From: Serpens sp035497915
GTDB lineage: Bacteria; Pseudomonadota; Gammaproteobacteria; Pseudomonadales; Pseudomonadaceae
NCBI RefSeq assembly: GCF_035497915.1
Contig: NZ_DATJCS010000001.1
Location: 1-64,000 of the forward strand
DNA length: 64,000 bases
Direction of reading: 5' to 3'
A program made the position numbers and the translations under genes. Shown piece by piece: positions 15,051 through 23,430 of the stretch (the stretch's first letter is position 1; each line of letters starts with the position of its first letter). Below the pieces are notes generated by a model. The model was not told the DNA's origin. It was given only the letters and a program-made list of their open reading frames with translations, and searched no databases.

Positions 15051-15356
15051 ATGAATCTCGACGCCCTCACCGCCCGCCTGCACGCCATCCGCGACGCCAA
15101 CGACTGGCGGCGCTTCCACAGCCCGAAGAACCTGAGCATGGCCGCCAGCGTGGAAATGGCCGAGCTGGTGGAAATCTTCCAGTGGCTGGGCGAGGACGAG
15201 TCGCGCCACCTGTCGCCTGAGCAACTGGAACATGCCGGCCAGGAAATCGGCGACGTGGTGCTCTACCTGCTGTTGCTGTGCGCGGAGCTCGGCCTGGACC
15301 TGGACCAGGTGGTGCGCGCCAAGCTGGCCGATACCGAACGGCGGTACGGCAAATGA
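15051..15356 (+). CDS. MazG-like nucleotide pyrophosphohydrolase
   Basis: Small all-helical protein of 101 residues of the MazG/DCTPP1-like (RS21-C6) group. It is likely to hydrolyse a non-canonical or damaged NTP to NMP and pyrophosphate. Visible are WRRFHSPKNLSMAASVEMAE, with the metal-binding Glu residues, and the second metal motif EIGDVVLYLLLL. Length is typical. GGAG precedes the ATG. Its stop overlaps the start of cmoM (ATGA), so the two are translationally coupled. Confidence 0.88.
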   Translation: MNLDALTARLHAIRDANDWRRFHSPKNLSMAASVEMAELVEIFQWLGEDESRHLSPEQLEHAGQEIGDVVLYLLLLCAELGLDLDQVVRAKLADTERRYGK

Positions 15357-16105
15357 GCGACCGCCACTTCGACGAACTGGCGACGCGCTTCGCCGAGAAG
15401 ATATACGGCGGCGCCAAGGGCGCCATCCGCCTGGCCGTGCTGCAGGCCGATCTGACCGAGGCGTTGCCCGCGCGGCCGCTGCGCGTGCTGGACGTCGGCG
15501 CCGGGCTCGGGCACATGAGCCTTTGGCTGGCCGGCCAGGGTCACCAGGTGACCCTCGCCGAGCCGGCCGCGCCGATGCTCGATGGCGCGCGCGAGCGCTT
15601 CGCGACGGCCAACCTGCCGGCGCAGTTCATCCAGGCCTCCTGGCAGGAACTGGCGGCGCAGGCCCACGAACCCTACGACCTGGTGCTCTGCCACGCCGTG
15701 CTGGAGTGGCTGGCCGAGCCGGCCGCCATCCTCGCGCCGCTACGCCAGCTGACCGCCGAAGGCGGCTGGCTGAGCCTGGCGTTCTACAACCGCGACGCAC
15801 TGATCTACCGCAACCTGCTCAAGGGCCACTTCCGCAAGCTGCGCAAGGAGCGGTTCGCCGGTGAGGGGCAGAGCCTGACGCCGCAGCGCCCGCTCGCCCC
15901 CCGCGAGCTGGAAACGCAACTGGCGCCGCACTGGCGCATCGAAGCGCGCAGCGGCGTGCGCGTGTTCCACGACTACATGCCGGCGGAGTTCCAGGCCAAG
16001 GCCGCGCTCGACGACCTGCTGGAGATGGAACTGACCTATCGTCGCCATCCGGCCTTCATCGGGCTGGGTCGCTATCTACACTGGGTGTGTCGCCCCGTTG
16101 TATGA
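15353..16105 (+). CDS. cmoM: tRNA 5-carboxymethoxyuridine methyltransferase CmoM
   Basis: SAM-dependent methyltransferase of 250 residues. CmoM converts cmo5U to its methyl ester at position 34 of certain tRNAs. The SAM-binding motif is VLDVGAGLGHMSLWLA near residue 45. The family features FAEKIYGGAKGAIRLAVL at the N-terminus, CHAVLEWLAEP, and NRDALIYRNLLKGHFRKL after the core are all present. It overlaps the mazG-like gene by four bases. I recognise it mainly by these motifs, formerly annotated SmtA. Confidence 0.88.
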   Translation: MSDRHFDELATRFAEKIYGGAKGAIRLAVLQADLTEALPARPLRVLDVGAGLGHMSLWLAGQGHQVTLAEPAAPMLDGARERFATANLPAQFIQASWQELAAQAHEPYDLVLCHAVLEWLAEPAAILAPLRQLTAEGGWLSLAFYNRDALIYRNLLKGHFRKLRKERFAGEGQSLTPQRPLAPRELETQLAPHWRIEARSGVRVFHDYMPAEFQAKAALDDLLEMELTYRRHPAFIGLGRYLHWVCRPVV

Positions 16106-16129
16106 CCGTGCGGGGTGTGGGAGTCGTGT

Positions 16130-16717
16130 ATGCCCCGTTCAGTCCTGCTGGTCCTGTATGCGCTGCTGGTCGCCTGCCAGACAACCAGCAGCACCTCTCC
16201 CACCTCATTGCCGGCGCAAGCCGGCACCGACAGCCCGGATGTCGTCCAGCCCGCCCCCGGGGCGTATTACCCGGCGACCCCGCGTGATTACGCCGCCTAC
16301 CGCACCTGGCGATGGCAACAGGAGCCGACCGGCAGCGCCCATTACAGCGCCACGCAGGTCCGCGACGCCGTCACCGCCGAGCTGGAACGGCTCGGTCTGC
16401 GTGAACGCCACGACGCCAGCGCCGACCTGACGGTCTGGGCCGAGCTGTTCCAGACCAGCCGCCTGCAACAGGTCGTCGAGCCTTACGGCGGCAGCCAGGG
16501 TTTTGCACCTCACGTCGGCGCCTTCGGTGGGGGATGGAACGCCATGCCCAGGGTCTACGCGTATCGGCGCAACATACTGGTCATGAACCTGGAGCTGCGC
16601 GACAGTGACGATGGCCAGGCGGTCTGGCGTGGCCATGGCGAGTCCCCCGCCGATGGCGCCGACCGAACCAAGCTATACCAGGCCGCGCGCAGAGCGCTGT
16701 CCGGCTTTCCGCCGTAG
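16130..16717 (+). CDS. DUF4136 lipoprotein
   Basis: Putative lipoprotein of 195 residues. The signal peptide MPRSVLLVLYALLVAC ends in a lipobox LVAC, with the acylated Cys at 16. The mature part has the DUF4136 features YAAYRTWRWQ, RDAVTAELERLGL, and a glycine-rich segment followed by NILVMNLELRD...AVWRGHGE. Function is unknown; the family is found in Gram-negative envelopes. The next gene is a paralogue with the same layout, so this is a tandem duplication. Confidence 0.82.
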   Translation: MPRSVLLVLYALLVACQTTSSTSPTSLPAQAGTDSPDVVQPAPGAYYPATPRDYAAYRTWRWQQEPTGSAHYSATQVRDAVTAELERLGLRERHDASADLTVWAELFQTSRLQQVVEPYGGSQGFAPHVGAFGGGWNAMPRVYAYRRNILVMNLELRDSDDGQAVWRGHGESPADGADRTKLYQAARRALSGFPP

Positions 16718-16751
16718 ACTGACCGGCGTCACCGAACCGGAGGTTACCGCC

Positions 16752-17312
16752 ATGCCGTACCGCCTCTTGCTGATTCCCCTGTTCGTGGTGCTCGGCGCCT
16801 GCCAGAGCACCATGGAGCTGGATTACGACCCCAACCGCGACTTCGCCGCCTACCGCAGCTGGAGCTGGCAGGAGCCGGCGGTGCGCTACCGTCCGGACGA
16901 CCCGGTGATCAAGAGCGACCTGACCGAGCAGCGCATCCGCGACGCGATTGGCCAGCAACTGGAACAGCGTGGCCTGCGTCAGGCGGCCAGCGACCAGGCC
17001 GACCTGAAGGTGCAGGCCTGGTTCAGCGTGGAGCGCCGTCAGGACAGCTACACCACCTACTACGGCGGCATGTTCATGGGCTACCCGGGCGGCTGGTGGG
17101 GCGGTCCCAGCTACGCGCAGACCAACCAGTACGAATACCGGGTCGGCATCCTGCAGGTCGACCTGCTGGACGGCCGCGATGGCCGGCTGGTGTGGCGCGG
17201 CAGCGACGAGCAGGTGTTGTCGCGCCGCCAGCAGAGTCCCGGCGAACGTACCGCGCTGATCCACGAGACGGCGGCGCGGGTGCTCAGCCAATATCCGCCA
17301 CGCGCGCGCTGA
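16752..17312 (+). CDS. DUF4136 lipoprotein, second tandem paralogue
   Basis: Putative lipoprotein of 186 residues, signal peptide with lipobox LGAC (Cys at 17). The mature sequence repeats the architecture of the preceding gene: FAAYRSWSWQEP, RIRDAIGQQLEQRGL, a Gly/Tyr/Trp-rich patch (YYGGMFMGYPGGWWGG), then VGILQVDLLDGRDGRLVWRG. It starts 34 bp after the first copy and is probably co-transcribed. Its own function is not known. Confidence 0.84.
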   Translation: MPYRLLLIPLFVVLGACQSTMELDYDPNRDFAAYRSWSWQEPAVRYRPDDPVIKSDLTEQRIRDAIGQQLEQRGLRQAASDQADLKVQAWFSVERRQDSYTTYYGGMFMGYPGGWWGGPSYAQTNQYEYRVGILQVDLLDGRDGRLVWRGSDEQVLSRRQQSPGERTALIHETAARVLSQYPPRAR

Positions 17313-17322
17313 CGGAGGCGAC

Positions 17323-17688
17323 ATGGACAGTCGCGACATACTGATCCTGGTGAGCAGCGGACCGAGCACCCCGGCCCGTTGCGCCGCGCCCTTTCACATC
17401 GCCACCCTGCTGGCCTGCATGGATGCGCGGGTCACGCTGTTCCTCACCGGCGAAGCCACGCAGCTGGCCCGGCGCCAGGTGGCCGAAACGCTGCGCCCCA
17501 TGGCCGAGGGCGAATGCGTGCTGCACTTCATCCGCCAGGCCAAGCAGGCCGGCGCCCGCCTGCTGATGTGCCGCCAGCCGGGCGTGGCGCTGGACGAGGC
17601 CGCGCTGATCGAGGAGCTGGACGACATCTCCAGCGGCGGTGAACTGGCGCGGCTGATTCTCGAAACGGAAAAGGTACTGAGCTTGTGA
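17323..17688 (+). CDS. DsrE-family sulfur-relay-like protein
   Basis: Protein of 121 residues with the DsrE/YchN alpha-beta fold: DILILVSSGP at the N-terminus, PFHIATLLACMDARVTLFLTGEA, and the conserved cysteine region GARLLMCRQPGVAL near residue 82. Members bind persulfide sulfur or act as scaffolds in sulfur transfer. GGAG precedes the ATG. It overlaps the following GcvH-like gene by four bases, so the products are likely made in equal amounts and may interact. Confidence 0.8.
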   Translation: MDSRDILILVSSGPSTPARCAAPFHIATLLACMDARVTLFLTGEATQLARRQVAETLRPMAEGECVLHFIRQAKQAGARLLMCRQPGVALDEAALIEELDDISSGGELARLILETEKVLSL

Positions 17689-18149
17689 ATATCCACGGAC
17701 TGGAATTCCCCGACGATCTCCATTACGCCCCAGCGCTGGGCCTGTGGCTGCGCGAGGAGGCGGACGGCCAGCTGACACTCGGGCTGAACGCCTACGGCTG
17801 CGCGCTGTATGGCGAGATCTTCGCCTTCACCCCCAAGCGCCTCGGCGCGCGCATCGAGGAAGGGCGCAGCTTCGGCGTGCTGGAGTTCGCCAAGGCGGCC
17901 ACCTCCTCACGTTGCCCGCTGGGCGGCGAGCTGCGCGCGGTCAACGAGGCCCTGGAGCAGCGGCCGGCGCTGATTCATCGCGACTGCTACGGCGCCGGCT
18001 GGCTGGTGCGCCTGCGCCCGAACGACTGGCCCGCGCAGCGCCAGCGCTTCCCCCAGGGTGAAGCGGCGCGCGCGGCGCTGGAGGAACAGATGCGCCTGGA
18101 TGGCTTCGACCCGGACAACCCGGCAGTGCAAGCGTTGAAGTGGAAATGA
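17685..18149 (+). CDS. GcvH-like lipoyl carrier protein
   Basis: Protein of 154 residues related to glycine cleavage H protein. Residues around 63-90 read GVLEFAKAATSSRCPLGGE and then LRAVNEAL. The lysine of FAKAA takes the place of the lipoylated lysine in ESVKAAS of GcvH, and the GEL.AVNEAL and GAGWL motifs are also kept. It starts with GTG overlapping the TGA of the DsrE gene. No gcvT or gcvP is nearby, so a role outside glycine cleavage is likely. Lipoate-binding proteins of sulfur oxidation (LbpA) are the closest known parallel. Substrate unknown. Confidence 0.78.
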   Translation: MNIHGLEFPDDLHYAPALGLWLREEADGQLTLGLNAYGCALYGEIFAFTPKRLGARIEEGRSFGVLEFAKAATSSRCPLGGELRAVNEALEQRPALIHRDCYGAGWLVRLRPNDWPAQRQRFPQGEAARAALEEQMRLDGFDPDNPAVQALKWK

Positions 18150-18170
18150 GGTGGAGTGGGGACCGGCCGG

Positions 18171-18400
18171 ATCGCGGCTGAAGCCGCTCCTGCAGATCCT
18201 GTGCTTTGTAGGAGGGCAGCGACAGGTCCGGCTGGGTGTAGGGCCGGGTTTATCCCGGCCAACCGGGGGCGGGAACGAAACACGGGTGTGGCCGACGCGC
18301 CGTCGGCCGGCGTAAAGCCGGCCCTACAAGGTTCCATCCAAAAACATCTCGGAGCGCGTAGGACGGTCAGCGCCGTTCTGGCCGCCGTTGGCACCCGCAC
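18171..18400. repeat. Cluster of REP elements next to selC
   Basis: Contains a family B half element (atcgcggctgaagccgctcc, 18171-18190), two family A elements in opposite orientation (18237-18260 and 18305-18328), and a CGTAGGG-family half element (18357-18400) ending six bases before the 3' end of the selenocysteine tRNA gene. No gene is seen in 18150-18400. Confidence 0.75.
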
Positions 18401-18405
18401 CGAAT

Positions 18406-18501
18406 TGGCGGAAGGCAGTAGGAGTCGAACCTACCCGGGAGCGGCTGCCGCCCCCAACTGAATTTGAAGTCCAGCCGCGCCACCGGACACGCTTGCCTTC
18501 C
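18406..18501 (-). tRNA. selC: tRNA-Sec (anticodon UCA)
   Basis: On the minus strand the 5' end GGAAGGC (18501-) pairs with GCCTTCC-G-CCA at the 3' end (to 18406), so CCA is encoded. Length is 96 nt with a long extra arm. The anticodon loop CTTCAAA has TCA at 18467-18465. The GGCTGGACTTCAAAT and GGTTCGACTCC segments match selC of E. coli. It lies just downstream of selB on the same strand, with 13 bp between them. Confidence 0.95.
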
Positions 18502-18514
18502 AGGCTCGGTAACC

Positions 18515-20416
18515 CTAGTTGCCCGCCAGGCCGCTGTCACGCCGCACCCGGCGTTCATTGCCGAAGCGACGGGTCAGGCCGACGCGGTCGAAGTGTTCCA
18601 GCAACTGGATGCTGCGCTTGCGCCCCAGGCCGATGCGGTCGCGGAAGGCGGCGGCGCGCACGGCGCCCTGCTCGGCTTGGAGCGCCAGCAGAGCTTGCGC
18701 CGCGCGCCGCAGGGTGGCTTCCGGGTAGAACAGATCGCGCACCACCTGCTGCAGCTGCCCCAGCCGCGCCAGCTTGCGCAGCAGCAGGCGCATGTCGGCT
18801 TCGGCCGTGCCGGTGTCGCGGGCCAGATCGCGCACCCAGGGCGGGTCGAAGCCGCCGGCTTCCAGCAGCGGCCAGATACGCGCCTTGAGCGCTTCCTCCG
18901 CCTCATCCAGTCGCACCTGATGGTCCGGGCGATGCAGCCAGGGTCCGCTGCTGGCCACCTCGCCACGGACCATGCTCTCCTCCAGCCGGGCGATGAACAC
19001 CGGGCGTTCCAGTTGCGGCAGCGCGTAGCGGCGCAGGCGATCGCGATCCGGGCCCAGCTCGTCCGGCTGTTCCTCGTGAAAGCGCTGCAGACCGGCGACC
19101 AGCGTCTCGCCCAGCTGCTCCCAGCGCTCGGCCAGCAACAGCCGCGGGCCGACGCGGGTGGCAATGCGCAGTACCCCTTCGGGCAACGGCCAACTGTCGG
19201 GCAGGCGGTTGAACTGGCGTTCCAGCATGGCCGGTTCCAGGCCGTTGGGCGCATGGGCCAGCAGCACCGGCAGGGCGCTTTCCAGCCCGCCTGCGACCAG
19301 CGCTTGCAGTTGCGCCAGACGCTCCGGACTGCGCCGCTGGCGACTGGGCGCAAAGGGATCCAGCACCCGGCCGCCGCCCAGGGTCTGGCGGGCGCTCTGG
19401 TCGCGCAGCACCAGGGCATCGCCGTGCACGGCGTGCAGCGGTGCGTTCAGCACCAGTTGCGCCAGGCCCTGCGTGCCGGGCTCCAGCAGCTCGCCTTCCA
19501 GCAGGGCGACGCGCCCGCTGACATCCTGCGCGCCGAGGTGCACATGCACCGGCGTCCAGTGGCGCAGCGGGCGCACGCCAGGCAGCAGGCGCAACTGCAC
19601 ATCCAGACGGCTGGACGGGGCATGCAGCGCCGGCGCCAGCAGCCAGTCGCCGCGCCGGATGCGTTCCGGGGACACGCGCTCCCCGGCCAGATTCAGCGCC
19701 ACCCGCTGTCCCGCCCAGGCCTGCCGGCCCTCCCGGTTCTGCGCGTGCAGGCCACGCACCCGCACCCGGAGCCCGGCGGGACTGAGCAGCAGCTCGTCGC
19801 CGACGCTGACCGTGCCGGCAAAGGCGGTGCCGGTGACCACCGTGCCGGCGCCGCCGATGCTGAAGGCGCGGTCGATGGCCAGGCGGAAGTGCCCCTCGGC
19901 GCGCCGTTTCCGGCACACGCCGGCCTCGTCGATCAGCGCGGCGCGCAGAACCTGAACGCCCTCACCGCTCACCGCCGAGAGCGGAAACAGCGGCGCCCCG
20001 GCATAGGGGCCGGCCGCCAGCAACTGGCGGACGTCCTCAGCCACCTCGGCGACCCGCTCCGGTTCGACCCGGTCGATCTTGGTGATGGCCACCAGGGCGC
20101 GGGGAATGCCCAGCAGCTCGACGATGGCCAGGTGCTCGCGGGTCTGCGGCATCACCCCGTCATCGGCGGCCACCACCAGCAGCACCCGGTCGATGCCGCT
20201 GGCCCCGGCCAGCATGTTGTGGATGAAGCGCTCGTGGCCGGGCACGTCGATGAAACCCAGTGGCTCGTCCAATCCCAGGTCCAGGTACTGGTAACCCAGG
20301 TCGATGGTCATGCCGCGCTCGCGTTCCTCGCGGCGGCGGTCGCCGGCCTGGCCGGTGAGGGCCTGCAGCAGGGTGGTCTTGCCGTGATCGATATGGCCGG
20401 CGGTCCCGATGATCAT
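18515..20416 (-). CDS. selB: Selenocysteine-specific elongation factor SelB
   Basis: GTPase of 633 residues that carries Sec-tRNA to UGA codons marked by a SECIS hairpin. The N-terminal G-domain shows GTAGHIDHGKTT, DVPGHERFIHNML and TKID, followed by EF-Tu-like barrels. The C-terminal third consists of winged-helix repeats that bind the hairpin. ATG 20416 overlaps the selA stop (ATGA) and gives the conserved MIIGTAGHIDHGK start. It is coupled to selA and followed by selC. Confidence 0.96.
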   Translation of the reverse strand: MIIGTAGHIDHGKTTLLQALTGQAGDRRREERERGMTIDLGYQYLDLGLDEPLGFIDVPGHERFIHNMLAGASGIDRVLLVVAADDGVMPQTREHLAIVELLGIPRALVAITKIDRVEPERVAEVAEDVRQLLAAGPYAGAPLFPLSAVSGEGVQVLRAALIDEAGVCRKRRAEGHFRLAIDRAFSIGGAGTVVTGTAFAGTVSVGDELLLSPAGLRVRVRGLHAQNREGRQAWAGQRVALNLAGERVSPERIRRGDWLLAPALHAPSSRLDVQLRLLPGVRPLRHWTPVHVHLGAQDVSGRVALLEGELLEPGTQGLAQLVLNAPLHAVHGDALVLRDQSARQTLGGGRVLDPFAPSRQRRSPERLAQLQALVAGGLESALPVLLAHAPNGLEPAMLERQFNRLPDSWPLPEGVLRIATRVGPRLLLAERWEQLGETLVAGLQRFHEEQPDELGPDRDRLRRYALPQLERPVFIARLEESMVRGEVASSGPWLHRPDHQVRLDEAEEALKARIWPLLEAGGFDPPWVRDLARDTGTAEADMRLLLRKLARLGQLQQVVRDLFYPEATLRRAAQALLALQAEQGAVRAAAFRDRIGLGRKRSIQLLEHFDRVGLTRRFGNERRVRRDSGLAGN

Positions 20417-21813
20417 TCGCGCAGCAATGGCCACTGGGCCAGGAAAGCCGGCTCGTCATCCAGCTGGCGCAGGTCGAGCCACAGGGCGTCGTCGTCGATG
20501 CGGCCGAGCACCGGAATCGGCAGGCCACGCAGGGCGTCTTCCAGCTGACGCAAGGCGCGGCTCCTCAGGCGGCGCGGCTGTTGCGGGGTGAAGCGCAGCG
20601 CCACGCTCGGCAGCCGGGCAACCGGCTGGGCGCCACTGCCGATCATGCCCAGCGCATCCACCACCTCCAGCTGCCAGTCGGCCGGCAGCGCGCCGCTTAG
20701 CGTCGGCAGCAGACGCCGGGCCTGGGCACGGATCTCCCCCTGCGCGCGGGTGAGCAGGCGCAGCGTGGGCAGTCGCTCGGCCAGCCGCTCGGGGTCGCGA
20801 TACAGACGCAGCACCGCCTCCAGGGCGGCCAGGGTCAGCTTGTCGACCCGCAGGGCGCGCTTGAGCGGGTTCTTCTTCAGGCGCTGGATCAGCTCGCGCC
20901 GGCCGACGATCAGCCCGGCCTGGGGACCGCCGAGCAGCTTGTCGCCGCTGAAGGTCACCAGCCCGGCGCCGTCGGCCAGCGCCTGGCGCACGGTGGGTTC
21001 CTTGGGCAGGCCCCAGCGCGACAGGTCCAGCAGGCTGCCGCTGCCCAGATCTTCCAGCAGCGGCAGGTCGTGCTGGGCGGCAATGCGCGCCAGCTGGTCG
21101 GTCGGCACGCTGGCGGTGAAGCCCTGCACGCTGTAGTTGCTGGTGTGCACGCGCATCAGCAGCGCGCTGCGCGGACCGATGGCGGCCTCGTAGTCGCGGG
21201 CGTGGGTGCGGTTGGTGGTGCCCACCTCGACCAGCTTCACCCCGGCGCGGGCCATGATGTCGGGGATGCGGAAGGCGCCGCCGATCTCGATCAGTTCGCC
21301 GCGCGAGATGATGCCTTCCTTGCGCGCGCCCAGGCTGTTGAGCGCCAGCAGCACGGCGGCGGCATTGTTGTTGACCACGGTGACCGCCTCGGCGCCGGTC
21401 AGCTCGCCAAGCAGCTCCTCGACCAGCGCGTCGCGGTCGCCGCGCCGGCCGCTGGCCAGGTCGAACTCCAGATTGGACGGATAGCGGGCCGCCAGGCACA
21501 TCGCCTCGATGGCCTCCTCCGGCAGCAGCGCACGCCCCAGGTTGGTGTGCAGCACGGTGCCGGTCAGGTTGAACACCCGTCGCAGCTGGCTGCGTTCCCG
21601 GCTGGCCAGTCGCTCGCCGACGCGCCCGGCCAGCACGGCGGCTTCCAGCTCCACCGGAGACAGGCGGCCCTGCAGGGCCGGCTCGCGCAACTCGTCCAGC
21701 AGTTCGCGCAGGCTGTGCAGCAGCGCCGCGCGTCCGTGCCGCTCCTGCAGCGGCACCATGGCCGGGGTCTGCAGCAGGCGTTCCACCGAGGGCAGACGCA
21801 CCGCCTCGTTCAC
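20413..21813 (-). CDS. selA: L-seryl-tRNA(Sec) selenium transferase
   Basis: PLP enzyme of 466 residues that converts Ser-tRNA(Sec) to Sec-tRNA(Sec) with selenophosphate. Visible features: LPSVERLLQ at the N-terminus, FNLTGTVLHTNLGRALLPEEA, VNNNAAAVLLAL, and the PLP-lysine segment TFSGDKLLGGPQAG. The start is GTG at 21813, which overlaps the fdhE stop codon (GTGA) and fits the family N-terminus better than the upstream codons. The gene for selenophosphate synthetase is not in this window. Confidence 0.95.
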   Translation of the reverse strand: MNEAVRLPSVERLLQTPAMVPLQERHGRAALLHSLRELLDELREPALQGRLSPVELEAAVLAGRVGERLASRERSQLRRVFNLTGTVLHTNLGRALLPEEAIEAMCLAARYPSNLEFDLASGRRGDRDALVEELLGELTGAEAVTVVNNNAAAVLLALNSLGARKEGIISRGELIEIGGAFRIPDIMARAGVKLVEVGTTNRTHARDYEAAIGPRSALLMRVHTSNYSVQGFTASVPTDQLARIAAQHDLPLLEDLGSGSLLDLSRWGLPKEPTVRQALADGAGLVTFSGDKLLGGPQAGLIVGRRELIQRLKKNPLKRALRVDKLTLAALEAVLRLYRDPERLAERLPTLRLLTRAQGEIRAQARRLLPTLSGALPADWQLEVVDALGMIGSGAQPVARLPSVALRFTPQQPRRLRSRALRQLEDALRGLPIPVLGRIDDDALWLDLRQLDDEPAFLAQWPLLRE

Positions 21814-22733
21814 CCCTCGCCTCCCGGCGCCAGCAGCAGGTTGGGCGCCAGGCGATGAAAGCCCTGCTCGTTCATCAGCATGTCCAGCTCCAGGCTGGCC
21901 AGATCGGCGGACAGGCACTCACCATCCGAGCGCTGTTCCAGGTAGAGCAGCTTGAGATAACCGTGACAGCTGGGGCAGGCCTCGGCCTTCACGTCGCCGG
22001 GCGTACCGTCGCGGTGCACGTAGTCCAGCTCGCGGGTGGACAGGCAATGGCTGCACTTGAGGCGCACGAAGTGCCACTCCGCCGAACACAGCGAGCAGAC
22101 CAGGTAGCGCAGGCCGTTGAGTTTGCCCCGATGGCGGATCACGCCCGCCATCGGCGGCGCGCCGCAACAGGGGCAATGGGTCAGCTCGCCCGGTTCGGGC
22201 AAGGCTTCCAGGCGCTCGCGCAGGCCGAACAGCCAATGGGTCCAGGCCAGTTGCAGGCCGGCCCCCAGGAACGGCACCAGCTCGGCTGGCACGCCTTCGT
22301 ACTGGCCGGCCAGCAGCGCCACGCCCCAGGCCCTACGCTGCGTCTCGTCGGCCCGGTGCAGGCGGGTCAGCGCGGTGCGCACCATGGGATTGTCCGCCGT
22401 GTAGAAGACATCCAGCCAGGCATCCAGCAGATGCTGCCAGGCGCTCTCGCGCACCAGGGTGTCGGCGGCCAGCGGCGGCAGGCCGTGCGCCAGCGATTCC
22501 TGGATGCGCCGCGCGTTCAACGCAGGCACGGCGGGCGGCTGGTCGAGCACCTGCTGCTGGGCCCGGCAGACGCCGGCCAGCAGGCGCAGGTAGTCGCCCA
22601 GCGGGTGGTCGGTGGCCAGCGTGTCGAGCTGGGCGGCACGCAGCGCGAAGAGATTGTGCGGCGGCAGCTGAATGAACGGCGGCCGTTCGGCCGCCGCCTC
22701 GATCTGCCCCGGCTCGAGAAGTTTCCCTGTCAC
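21810..22733 (-). CDS. fdhE: Formate dehydrogenase accessory protein FdhE
   Basis: Protein of 307 residues needed for maturation of membrane formate dehydrogenases. It has the FdhE arrangement of four Cys pairs in the C-terminal half: CPCCGAPP, CSLCSAEW, CSHCLSTR and CPSCHGY (rubredoxin-like metal sites). The start is GTG at 22733, preceded by AAAGGAC at good distance. It lies 31 bp after fdnI and overlaps selA, so enzyme genes, maturation factor and Sec machinery form one transcription unit. Confidence 0.94.
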   Translation of the reverse strand: MTGKLLEPGQIEAAAERPPFIQLPPHNLFALRAAQLDTLATDHPLGDYLRLLAGVCRAQQQVLDQPPAVPALNARRIQESLAHGLPPLAADTLVRESAWQHLLDAWLDVFYTADNPMVRTALTRLHRADETQRRAWGVALLAGQYEGVPAELVPFLGAGLQLAWTHWLFGLRERLEALPEPGELTHCPCCGAPPMAGVIRHRGKLNGLRYLVCSLCSAEWHFVRLKCSHCLSTRELDYVHRDGTPGDVKAEACPSCHGYLKLLYLEQRSDGECLSADLASLELDMLMNEQGFHRLAPNLLLAPGGEG

Positions 22734-22764
22734 ACGACTGTCCTTTTTCGGGTTTGCGTTGAGC

Positions 22765-23430
22765 CTAGCTGCGCGGTGGCCTGTGCACGCTGCGTGTCGT
22801 CGGCGTCTCCTCGCCCGTCAGCTGCCGGTACCAGAGGGAGTGATGCTTGCGCGCCCAGGCGCGACTGACGGTGCCGAACAGCATCGCGTCCATCGAGCCC
22901 TTCACCCAGAGGCCGGCATACACGTGCACGATGATGCTCATCACCAGCAACCAGCCGGCCGCCGCGTGAATCACGCTGGCCAGGCGCAGGCTGGTGAGGT
23001 CGAACAGGTGGCTGAACCAGGCGCGCCAAATGACCAGGCCGCTGAGCAGCAGCACCAGCATCAGCACGATCAGCACCCAGAACAGCAGCTTCTGGCCGGC
23101 GTTGTAGCGACCCACCTCCGGCAGGCGCTCCTCGCGGTTGGCCACCACGTCGTTCATCTGTCTGAGCCATTGCCAGTCGCGCCGCTCCATGCCGTTGTGG
23201 CGGGCGAAGCGGATGACCAGGAACAGGAAGAACACGAACATGGCCACCCCGAACCAGGGGTGCAGGATGCGCGTCCAGGTGCCGCCGCCGAACAGGCCGG
23301 ACAAGCCGAACAGCCAGGGGTGGAACAGCGCCAGTCCGGACAGGCCGGCGGCCAGGAACAGCAGGGCCACCAGCCAGTGATTGGCGCGCTGGCCGGCGGT
23401 ATAGCGAACGATGGGTCTGCTGCGGATCAT
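22765..23430 (-). CDS. fdnI: Formate dehydrogenase cytochrome b556 (gamma) subunit
   Basis: Membrane subunit of 221 residues with four hydrophobic helices. It passes electrons from the beta subunit to quinone and anchors the complex. Histidines expected to bind two hemes b lie in RANHWLVALLF, LHPWFGVAMF, IHAAAGWLLVM and VHVYAGLWVKGS. It overlaps the fdnH stop by four bases (ATGA). The tail after ARKHHSLWY is short and variable. Confidence 0.94.
   Translation of the reverse strand: MIRSRPIVRYTAGQRANHWLVALLFLAAGLSGLALFHPWLFGLSGLFGGGTWTRILHPWFGVAMFVFFLFLVIRFARHNGMERRDWQWLRQMNDVVANREERLPEVGRYNAGQKLLFWVLIVLMLVLLLSGLVIWRAWFSHLFDLTSLRLASVIHAAAGWLLVMSIIVHVYAGLWVKGSMDAMLFGTVSRAWARKHHSLWYRQLTGEETPTTRSVHRPPRS

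Noticed and set aside
18464..20548. Long plus-strand open frame opposite selB
   Set aside because: Low-complexity composition (Gln/His/Arg/Ala) typical of antisense frames in GC-rich DNA; it also crosses the tRNA-Sec end region.
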